Source: Thalassospira sp. UBA1131 (GTDB lineage: Bacteria > Pseudomonadota > Alphaproteobacteria > Rhodospirillales > Thalassospiraceae). Taken from it: a stretch of DNA of 11,303 nt. The number at the start of each line of letters is the position of its first letter. The first letter of the stretch is position 1. The stretch lies in contig NZ_DCAO01000031.1 in the NCBI RefSeq assembly GCF_002311515.1, positions 26,874-38,176 on the forward strand, written 5' to 3'. Of the stretch, positions 1 to 5,445 are shown in pieces. Both the position numbers and the translations under genes were made by a program. The notes under the pieces were generated by a model that was not told the DNA's origin, did no database searches, and worked only from the letters and a program-made list of their open reading frames with translations.

Positions 1-635
1 ACAACCTTGTCAGCAAAGGTAAGGGCTTCGACCTGATCATGGGTGACATACACCATGGTCGGGCGCAGCTTGTTGTGAATTTCCTTAAGCTTGCGGCGCA
101 GAACCCATTTCAGATGCGGGTCAATCACCGTCAGCGGTTCGTCAAACAGAATGGCCGAAACATCATCACGCACCAGACCACGCCCCAGCGAGATCGTCTG
201 TTTTTCATCCGCGCCAAGGCCGCGTGCCTTTTGCTTGAGCTTGCCTGTCAGATCCAGCATCCCGGCAATTTCACGCACACGGGCATCAACGCGCTTTTCA
301 TCAATGCCACGGTTGCGCAGGGGGAAGGCCAGGTTGTCATAGACCGTCATGGTGTCATAGATCACCGGGAACTGGAAAACCTGTGCGATGTTGCGTTCTT
401 CCGGGGCAAGGTTTGTAACATCCTTGCCATCAAACAGGACCTGACCGTGTGACGGGGTCACAAGGCCGGAGATGATGTTGAGCAATGTCGTCTTGCCGCA
501 ACCCGACGGGCCCAACAGGGCATAAGCGCCGCCATCTTCCCAGACATGCTCCATGCGACGCAGGGCATAATCCTCGTCCGTTTTCGGATCGGGGAAGTAG
601 GAATGCGCAAGGCTTTTAAGATCAATACGTGCCAT
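1..635 (-). CDS. glpT: Glycerol ABC transporter ATP-binding protein GlpT (partial, 3' end outside window)
   Basis: Second ATPase subunit of a glycerol importer of the rhizobial GlpSTPQUV type, acting at the cytoplasmic face of the inner membrane. About 211 codons are present; the C-terminal regulatory part lies off the left edge. Walker A (GPSGCGKT) is at residues 42-49, the Q-loop at about Q88, Walker B (ILFDE) at 162-166 and the switch histidine in VTHDQ is H199. The signature is clearly degenerate: where relatives have LSGGQ this protein has LGADE (140-144), in an otherwise well aligned context. The ATG at 633-635 follows GGGAAGAG and sits 15 bases after the glpS stop, so it should be translated from the same mRNA as glpD and glpS. 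The family call is firm. The glycerol assignment rests on the glpD-glpS context; related sn-glycerol-3-phosphate or sugar ATPases are the alternative. Confidence 0.88.
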   Translation of the reverse strand, partial: MARIDLKSLAHSYFPDPKTDEDYALRRMEHVWEDGGAYALLGPSGCGKTTLLNIISGLVTPSHGQVLFDGKDVTNLAPEERNIAQVFQFPVIYDTMTVYDNLAFPLRNRGIDEKRVDARVREIAGMLDLTGKLKQKARGLGADEKQTISLGRGLVRDDVSAILFDEPLTVIDPHLKWVLRRKLKEIHNKLRPTMVYVTHDQVEALTFADKV

Positions 636-650
636 TTTCTTACTCTTCCC

Positions 651-1751
651 TCACGCCGCTTTGCCGTTTGAAATTTCGACCGGCGGGGCGGCCACGAGCG
701 CACCGTTCGCATCAAAGGCAAACAGGCGTGTCGGATCGACATAGAACTGGGTTGCTTCGCCAAGGCGCGGGTTGTGAACGCCTTCTTCCTGGATCACCCA
801 GGACACATCATTGAAATGGACGTGCACAAAGGTTTCCGAACCGGTGATTTCGGCCAGTTCGACCTGTCCCTGCATCGCGATCGTGTCATCCCCGGTCGGA
901 TCAACCGACAGGTGGTTGGCGCGGATGCCAAGGGTGTAATCGCCATTTGAAAGGTTCGCCAGATGCCCTTTAAGCGGCACCTGATGGCCGCTTTTCATAA
1001 AGATTGCGCCATCGCGCACTTCGGCTTCAACCAGGTTGATCGGCGGATCGGAAAAGATCAGGCCGGTCTTGACCGAGGCCGGGTTGTGATAAACCTCTGT
1101 CGTCGGGCCAAACTGGGTCATCCGGCCTTCATGCATAACCGCGCACTTACCACCCAGCAGCAATGCTTCCATCGGCTCGGTCGTGGCATAGACAACGATG
1201 GTGTCGCGTTCGGCCAATAGGTTGGGGATCTCTTCGCGGAGTTCTTCGCGCAGCTTATAGTCAAGGTTGACCAGCGGTTCGTCAAGCAGCAGCAATTTGC
1301 AATCCTTGACCATGGCGCGCGCCATGGCGGTACGCTGCTGCTGACCGCCGGAAAGTTCCTGTGGCAGGCGATCAAGCAGATGTTCGATATGCATGAGTTC
1401 GGCTGTCGAACGCACACGCTTTTCGATCTCTGCCTTGTCAACGCCCTGTAATTTCAGGGGGGATGCGATGTTGTCAAACACGTTCATCGACGGATAGTTG
1501 ATGAATTGCTGATAGACCATGGCAACGTTGCGTTTTTGCACCGCCATGCCGGTCACATCGGCATTATCAACAAGGATGCGGCCCTTGGTCGGCGGCTCGA
1601 GGCCTGCCATAATCCGCATCAGCGTCGTCTTCCCGGCAAGTGTGCGCCCCAAAAGGACGTTGAACGATCCCGGTTCGAGCGTCATCGACACATCGTCGAT
1701 ATGGGTCTCCCCACCCACGGTCTTGGTTATGTTTTCAAGCGTAAGGGTCAT
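651..1751 (-). CDS. glpS: Glycerol ABC transporter ATP-binding protein GlpS
   Basis: First ATPase subunit of the glycerol ABC importer, 366 residues, the usual size for carbohretype CUT1/MalK-like subunits with a C-terminal TOBE-like regulatory part (about 235-350). Signature LSGGQ (133-137) and Walker B LLLLDE (153-158) are intact. Walker A is unusual (GRTLAGKT, 35-42, instead of GPSGCGKS/T). The switch-histidine position is threonine: YATTEP at 188-193 replaces the usual YVTHDQ, putting T191 where H is expected. The chosen ATG (1749-1751) overlaps the glpD TGA as ATGA, with AAGGA upstream, which suggests translational coupling. A longer reading from 1814 is possible but would overlap glpD by 67 bases. 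GlpS is expected to dimerise with GlpT, which keeps the motifs GlpS lacks. Assignment as a transporter ATPase is certain; glycerol as substrate is inferred from glpD next door. Confidence 0.9.
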   Translation of the reverse strand: MTLTLENITKTVGGETHIDDVSMTLEPGSFNVLLGRTLAGKTTLMRIMAGLEPPTKGRILVDNADVTGMAVQKRNVAMVYQQFINYPSMNVFDNIASPLKLQGVDKAEIEKRVRSTAELMHIEHLLDRLPQELSGGQQQRTAMARAMVKDCKLLLLDEPLVNLDYKLREELREEIPNLLAERDTIVVYATTEPMEALLLGGKCAVMHEGRMTQFGPTTEVYHNPASVKTGLIFSDPPINLVEAEVRDGAIFMKSGHQVPLKGHLANLSNGDYTLGIRANHLSVDPTGDDTIAMQGQVELAEITGSETFVHVHFNDVSWVIQEEGVHNPRLGEATQFYVDPTRLFAFDANGALVAAPPVEISNGKAA

Positions 1752-3304
1752 TTTCCACTGTTTCCTTCGCCCGCTTTCACGGTGTTTTTTGATGTCGGTT
1801 CGGTTTTGAACCATTGGACAATGGCATTACGCGTCTCATCCGAAAGGTGCAGCCCCAGTTTGGAGCGGCGCCACAAAATATCATCGGCCGTTCTGGCCCA
1901 TTCGTGATCCACCAGATAGCGCAATTCGCACTCGTATACGTCGTCACCGAAGTGCTTTCCAAGCCCTTTCAGATCGCTGGCATCGCCAATGATCATATTG
2001 GTGAGTGTGCCGTAGTTTTGCACGTAACGGTATAGCTGTGCTTGCGGAATCCAGGGAAACTTCTTGTGCATCGCAGTAAGATAGCGTTCGAAATCCGCAT
2101 CGGGGATGTCACCGCCCGGAAGCGGTTTGTCCGCGGTCCATCTTGTGTCGTTGCTGCCAAGTAGCGGGCAAAGCTTGCTCATCGCGGATTCCGCAAGCTT
2201 GCGATAGGTGGTGATCTTGCCGCCATAGATGTTTAGAAGCGGCGCACCATTATCGGCATTTTCGCCCCGGTCAATTTCCAGAACATAGTCGCGGGTTACC
2301 TGGGATGCGTCTTCGCTGCCATCTCCATACAGCGGGCGGACACCGGAATAGGCCCAGACAACGTCATCGGTGGTGATTTTCTTTTCGAAATAGGTATTGG
2401 CAAGTTCGCAAAGATATTTGGTTTCATCTGCGCTGATCGCGACCTTGGCCGGATCGCCTTTGTAATCACGATCCGTCGTACCTATCAGGGTAAAGTCCTG
2501 TTCATAGGGGATGGCAAAAACAATCCGCCCGTCAGGGTTCTGGAAGATATAGCAATAGTCATGGTCAAACAGTTTTGGCACCACGATGTGGCTGCCCTGA
2601 ACCATGCGAATGCCCTGTTTCTTTTTGGCCTCAACCCGCTTTTCAAGAAGCTCGGCACACCAGGGACCCGCGGCATTGACCAGCGATTTGGCCCGGATGG
2701 TTTTTTCTGACCCGTCATCAATATTGCGCAGTGTCACGGTCCAAAGGCCGTTTTCGCGTTTGGCCGATACACATTCGGTGCGGGTTTCGATATCGGCACC
2801 GCGATCGCGGGCATCCATGGCGTTCAGCACCACAAGGCGCGCGTCCTGAACCCAGCAATCGGAATAGACAAATGCCTTGTCCATGCCCTTGACCAATGGC
2901 GCACCGGCCGGGTGGGTGGCAAGTTTGATGCCCTCGGACCCCGGCAGTTTTTCACGACCGCCAAGATGATCATACAAAAACAGGCCAAGCCGGATCATCC
3001 ATGCCGGGCGCAGGCCCTTGACGTGCGGCAGGACAAACCGAAGCGGCCAGATGATGTGCGGGGCGGCACGCAAAAGAACTTCGCGCTCAATCAGCGCTTC
3101 GCGCACAAGGCGGAATTCATAATGTTCAAGATACCGCAGGCCACCATGGATCAGCTTCGTGCTGGCCGACGAGGTCGCGCTGGCAAGGTCATCCTTTTCA
3201 CACAGATAGACGCTGAGCCCACGACCCGACGCGTCACGCGCAATGCCCGTGCCATTGATCCCACCACCAATAATGGCGATGTCATATGTTTTTGGAGTGA
3301 GCAA
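1748..3304 (-). CDS. glpD: Aerobic glycerol-3-phosphate dehydrogenase GlpD
   Basis: FAD-dependent, membrane-associated enzyme that oxidises sn-glycerol 3-phosphate to dihydroxyacetone phosphate and passes electrons to quinone. It is 518 residues, close to the roughly 500 of E. coli GlpD. The N-terminal dinucleotide fold GGGINGTG is at residues 13-20, followed by the family stretches STKLIHGGLRYLE and YSGVRPLYGDG and by the FAD-closing NIYGGKITTYRKLAE; the C-terminal DAO_C-like part runs to the end. I chose the TTG at 3302-3304 because GGGGAGGAA lies at ideal distance before it. A longer TTG start at 3319 would place that ribosome site inside the gene. It is first in the operon and overlaps glpS by 4 bases. 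It connects imported glycerol, after phosphorylation by a glycerol kinase not seen here, to glycolysis. Confidence 0.96.
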   Translation of the reverse strand: MLTPKTYDIAIIGGGINGTGIARDASGRGLSVYLCEKDDLASATSSASTKLIHGGLRYLEHYEFRLVREALIEREVLLRAAPHIIWPLRFVLPHVKGLRPAWMIRLGLFLYDHLGGREKLPGSEGIKLATHPAGAPLVKGMDKAFVYSDCWVQDARLVVLNAMDARDRGADIETRTECVSAKRENGLWTVTLRNIDDGSEKTIRAKSLVNAAGPWCAELLEKRVEAKKKQGIRMVQGSHIVVPKLFDHDYCYIFQNPDGRIVFAIPYEQDFTLIGTTDRDYKGDPAKVAISADETKYLCELANTYFEKKITTDDVVWAYSGVRPLYGDGSEDASQVTRDYVLEIDRGENADNGAPLLNIYGGKITTYRKLAESAMSKLCPLLGSNDTRWTADKPLPGGDIPDADFERYLTAMHKKFPWIPQAQLYRYVQNYGTLTNMIIGDASDLKGLGKHFGDDVYECELRYLVDHEWARTADDILWRRSKLGLHLSDETRNAIVQWFKTEPTSKNTVKAGEGNSGK

Positions 3305-3308
3305 CCGA

Positions 3309-3317
3309 TTCCTCCCC
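3309..3317 (-). promoter_or_regulatory. Ribosome binding site of glpD (fixes a TTG start)
   Basis: Reads GGGGAGGAA on the minus strand. The GGAGG core is 6 bases before TTG at 3302-3304. This near-perfect Shine-Dalgarno is the reason for preferring that TTG over the upstream in-frame TTG at 3317-3319, which overlaps it. Confidence 0.85.
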
Positions 3318-3333
3318 AATTGCTCTTATTTGT

Positions 3334-3353
3334 GACAGCTGTTCTCAACTGCC
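3334..3353 (-). other. Possible hairpin in the glpD mRNA leader
   Basis: On the minus strand GGCAGTTG and CAGCTGTC can pair over 8 positions (two G-U) around an AGAA loop. It would lie in the short 5' leader, about 16 bases before the ribosome binding site. It might affect mRNA stability or start access, or be chance. Confidence 0.25.
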
Positions 3354-3370
3354 ATTCTGTTCTTTCACAA

Positions 3371-3399
3371 ACGATACGAACGCCCCAAAATAATTGCAA
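3371..3399 (-). promoter_or_regulatory. Candidate sigma70 promoter of the glpD operon
   Basis: Minus strand: -35 TTGCAA (3394-3399), a 17-base spacer and -10 TATCGT (3371-3376), predicting a transcript start near 3364 and a leader of about 60 bases. Spacing is ideal and the -35 good; the -10 matches at 4 of 6. It sits in the AT-rich part directly before glpD. Confidence 0.5.
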
Positions 3400-3423
3400 G
3401 CGAAAATTATGACTGTTTGGAAT

Positions 3424-3437
3424 TTTCATTAACGAAA
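3424..3437. promoter_or_regulatory. Candidate GlpR (DeoR-family) operator
   Basis: TTTCATTAACGAAA is an imperfect inverted repeat: the arms TTTCATT and TTTCGTT (read on the other strand) agree at 6 of 7 positions. It lies about 25 bases upstream of the proposed glpD -35. TTTCG/CGAAA half-sites are common in DeoR-type operators, and further CGAA/TTCG elements occur at 3376-3381 and 3400-3405. No regulator gene is in the window, so the link to GlpR is inferred. Confidence 0.35.
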
Positions 3438-3620
3438 CTGAATTTCTGAAATGTAACAGATTGTAATCATTGGAGGATTGAACAATTCCCTTGTTGGGCA
3501 GCAGGCAAATCTTTGTTTCTTTCGTTTGCAATCAGGGCAGAAAAACCCTTGGAATCGGTTGAAACTGAAAAATAAGTGATGAAAGCCGCCAAATATGCGG
3601 GTCTGAATATCAAAACTCTT

Positions 3621-3649
3621 TTGCGATTGAAAATGATTATCATTATTGT
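3621..3649 (+). promoter_or_regulatory. Candidate sigma70 promoter of the fecI-fecR unit
   Basis: -35 TTGCGA (3621-3626), a 17-base spacer and -10 TATTGT (3644-3649). A Fur-box match covers the spacer and most of the -10. The predicted start near 3656 leaves a leader of roughly 85 bases before the ATG at 3741. Confidence 0.6.
3629..3647. promoter_or_regulatory. Fur box
   Basis: GAAAATGATTATCATTATT matches 16 of 19 positions of the classical Fur consensus GATAATGATAATCATTATC, including the core ATGAT.ATCAT. It overlaps the spacer and -10 of the promoter in front of the sigma factor gene, the layout expected for repression by Fe(II)-Fur. It implies that the cluster is switched on under iron limitation. 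Confidence 0.85.
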
Positions 3650-3740
3650 TAGCTTACGCTTCCGGGTTGCCGTGTGATCCGAAGTCGCATTGTGGCCGGA
3701 CACGACAATTCGCGACAAAGCGACAGCAGATGATCCGAAT

Positions 3741-4259
3741 ATGAAGCCCTGGCAGAACACGCTCTCAAAACTGTTTGAGGACCACCGTCGGCAACTGGTC
3801 TCTATGGCCAATCGTCGTATCGGTGACCGTGAGACTGCGGATGAAATAGTTCAGGACGTCTATGCCAGACTGTTGCTTTCGGGGGATCACGGAACGGACG
3901 AAGAAAACGTCAAGGTTCTTTATGCATCGGTGCGCAACGCCGTGATAGACCATCATCGCAGCACAGCGGGGCGCACGGGGCTCATGCGCCGGATCTTGCC
4001 CATCCAGTTATGGCAGAGAGAAACATCTTCCCCGCACGATCATGCCCAGTCGCGCCAGGCCCTTTCGGCGCTTGATCGGGCCTTGCTGGAACTTTCCCCC
4101 AAGGCGCGCGAGATGTTTGTTTTGCATCGGGTGGACGGGGTTTCAAACGCAAAACTGGCGCAGAAATACGGAACATCTGTCAGCGCAGTGGAAAAGCAAC
4201 TTGCACGCACCATGCGCCATTGCCAGCAACGCCTTGAAGCCTATCGGGATACAGATTGA
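3741..4259 (+). CDS. FecI-like ECF sigma factor
   Basis: Iron-starvation ECF sigma factor, expected to direct RNA polymerase to the receptor promoter once released by the adjacent FecR-like protein. The protein is 172 residues, typical for FecI. Sigma region 2 spans about 13-78 (HRRQLVSMANRRIGDRETAD then EIVQDVYARLL). Region 4 spans about 107-165 with LSPKAREMFVLHRVDGVS followed by the helix-turn-helix KLAQKYGTSVSAVEKQLA. I chose ATG 3741 for the family-typical length. Upstream in-frame TTG 3690 would add 17 residues that look unlike the family, and neither start has a strong ribosome site. A Fur-box promoter precedes it and the fecR-like gene follows after 100 bases. FecI-type is supported by sequence plus neighbours; the target siderophore is unknown. 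Confidence 0.9.
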   Translation: MKPWQNTLSKLFEDHRRQLVSMANRRIGDRETADEIVQDVYARLLLSGDHGTDEENVKVLYASVRNAVIDHHRSTAGRTGLMRRILPIQLWQRETSSPHDHAQSRQALSALDRALLELSPKAREMFVLHRVDGVSNAKLAQKYGTSVSAVEKQLARTMRHCQQRLEAYRDTD

Positions 4260-4271
4260 AAAGTTTGAGCC

Positions 4272-4305
4272 AAACGGCATGAGGATATTTTGTTCTCAGC
4301 CGTTT
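4272..4305 (+). other. Hairpin between the fecI-like and fecR-like genes
   Basis: Arms AAACGGC (4272-4278) and GCCGTTT (4299-4305) pair perfectly. After a single bulged A an inner TGAG (4280-4283) pairs with CTCA (4295-4298), leaving an 11-base loop. It lies 12 bases after the sigma gene stop and about 55 before the fecR-like start. No U tract follows, so it is not a classical terminator; it could be an mRNA-processing or stability element that sets the sigma to FecR ratio. Confidence 0.5.
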
Positions 4306-4359
4306 ATTCGTTATAGAAATCGCATAACAGCCAGTACCGTGTGGACCGATAACAGATCA

Positions 4360-5325
4360 ATGCAAGGCGACATTAAACTGACCGAGGCGCAAAAGGACGA
4401 AGCAGCCCTTTGGCACATAAAGCGTGCAGGTGGTTCGCTGACGGCCTCGCAGGAGCAAGAATTTGATGCCTGGCTAAATGCCGACACAGGCAACCGCCTT
4501 GCCTATGATCAGATGCGCGTTCTTTGGGCGCAGGTCGAAGAGCCAGCCCGCCGCATTGCAGTCAGCGACGCCGGGCAGGTGCCAGTTTGGCAAAGGGTGC
4601 TTGACTGGTTCTCTCCGCTACGGACTGTGACGTCATGTGCTGCGGTGGCGGCGGTATTGGCGATGGTTGCCTTTCTTAATCCCGACGGCCTGGACAATCT
4701 TCAGGCTGATATTGTTACCGATGCCGCCACGGTAACCGAGATCCGGCTGCCGGATGGATCAGTGGTTTTTCTTGCCGCCAACAGTGCGATTGCCACCGAC
4801 TTTGAAGACGGGAAACGGGATGTCGAACTTTTGCGCGGTCAGGCATTTTTTGATGTCATGCATCGCGATGGCGACAGCTTCCGGGTTCGGGCCGGTATGG
4901 CAACAGTCGAAGTGGTTGGGACGCGCTTCAATGTTGATTACCTGACGCAAGACACACGGGTCGGCGTTGAAGAGGGCGCTGTCCAGGTGTCGTCCGGGGC
5001 CGATACAGGCAGTGTCATGCTTGGTCCGGGGGATGCGGTGGCAGTCGGGGCTGGCGGGTTGCAGGCCAAGGAAGTCGTCGATATTGCATCCGTACAAAGT
5101 TGGATGCATGGGCGTCTGAGTGTTCAGAACGTGCGTCTTGATGATCTGGTTGCGCGTCTTGATAACTTCGCACCGGGCCGTCTGATGGTTTTGGGCGATA
5201 TCGGAAACAAAACCGTTTCGGGCAGTTTCCCGACCAACGATGTTGTCAGATCCGTTGAAACGCTTGCCGTTGCGGTGGGTGGATCGGTTATCAAGACCTC
5301 ACCTTGGTTGATGGTTGTCTATTAA
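4360..5325 (+). CDS. FecR-like transmembrane regulator of the ECF sigma factor
   Basis: Inner-membrane signal relay of 321 residues, normal for FecR. The cytoplasmic N-terminal domain (about 10-60, with HIKRAGGSLTASQEQEFDAW and AYDQMRVLW) binds the sigma factor. A single membrane helix runs from about 87 to 106. The periplasmic FecR domain (about 120-215) carries the typical TEIRLPDGSVVFLAANS, LLRGQAFFDV and VVGTRFNVDY. The C-terminal STN-like part (about 250-321, SVQNVRLDDLVARL to the end) should contact the receptor signalling domain. ATG 4360 is preferred because the conserved N-terminal domain begins right after it; in-frame ATG 4279 lies inside a hairpin and adds residues foreign to the family. 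No clear ribosome site precedes it, so translation may depend on the upstream gene. Whether it activates or inhibits the sigma factor cannot be told. Confidence 0.9.
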   Translation: MQGDIKLTEAQKDEAALWHIKRAGGSLTASQEQEFDAWLNADTGNRLAYDQMRVLWAQVEEPARRIAVSDAGQVPVWQRVLDWFSPLRTVTSCAAVAAVLAMVAFLNPDGLDNLQADIVTDAATVTEIRLPDGSVVFLAANSAIATDFEDGKRDVELLRGQAFFDVMHRDGDSFRVRAGMATVEVVGTRFNVDYLTQDTRVGVEEGAVQVSSGADTGSVMLGPGDAVAVGAGGLQAKEVVDIASVQSWMHGRLSVQNVRLDDLVARLDNFAPGRLMVLGDIGNKTVSGSFPTNDVVRSVETLAVAVGGSVIKTSPWLMVVY

Positions 5326-5327
5326 TA

Positions 5328-5344
5328 TTGCGAAAAATTCGCAA
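5328..5344. repeat. Perfect inverted repeat just after the fecR-like gene
   Basis: TTGCGAA-AAA-TTCGCAA: 7-base perfect arms with a 3-base centre, starting 2 bases after the fecR-like stop. It could be a protein-binding site in front of the receptor gene or an RNA hairpin. The downstream strand is A-rich rather than T-rich, so it is not a plus-strand terminator. Confidence 0.5.
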
Positions 5345-5358
5345 AAAAGTGCTTCCTC
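5332..5358 (+). promoter_or_regulatory. Possible FecI-type promoter of the receptor operon
   Basis: GAAAAAT at 5332-5338 followed after 14 bases by TTCCTC (5353-5358) loosely resembles the E. coli fecA promoter pattern (GGAAAT ... TCCTT). The position, between regulator and receptor genes, is where such a promoter should be, but the match is weak and rests on position more than bases. Confidence 0.25.
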
Positions 5359-5376
5359 ATGTGAGGAGTTTATTTT
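5353..5376 (+). terminator. Weak terminator- or attenuator-like hairpin before the receptor gene
   Basis: TCCTCA (5354-5359) and TGAGGA (5362-5367) pair perfectly around a 2-base centre (in practice a 5-base stem with a 4-base loop), followed by GTTTATTTT. The stem is short and the T tract interrupted, so at most it trims read-through from fecI-fecR into the receptor gene. Confidence 0.3.
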
Positions 5377-5434
5377 CCCGCTCGTTTGTTTTTCTAGGTG
5401 CAGGGGGACCTGCCTGAAAAACCAATCTCAGAAT

Positions 5435-5444
5435 GGAGCGGGAA
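5435..5444 (+). promoter_or_regulatory. Ribosome binding site of the receptor gene (fixes a TTG start)
   Basis: GGAGCGGGAA precedes TTG 5446-5448, with GGAG 7 bases away. The upstream in-frame GTG at 5398 has no such site, and starting there would place 16 extra residues in front of an ordinary signal peptide. Confidence 0.7.
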
Positions 5445-5445
5445 T

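Larger units (their letters stand above)
3305..3740. other. Divergent intergenic region between glpD and the fecI-like gene
   Basis: 436 bases with no convincing gene. Short reading frames crossing it on the minus strand (for example from 3531 or 3811) look non-coding in composition, match no family I know and overlap the flanking genes. It is visibly more AT-rich than the genes around it. It holds the glpD promoter, a GlpR-like inverted repeat, the Fur-box promoter of the iron cluster and a possible leader hairpin, each listed separately. I see nothing clear between about 3440 and 3610. Confidence 0.7.

Noticed and set aside
3151..3531. 126-codon minus-strand reading frame across the glpD start and its upstream region
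   Set aside because: It overlaps the well supported glpD start in another frame, covers the promoter, and its translation resembles no family.
3467..3811. 114-codon minus-strand reading frame over the Fur-box region
   Set aside because: It runs through the Fur box and promoter and into the sigma factor gene; composition is AT-rich and no domain is recognisable.
4042..4359. Long in-frame extension upstream of the fecR-like start
   Set aside because: The extension lies inside the sigma factor gene and the hairpin. The conserved FecR N-terminal domain begins after ATG 4360.
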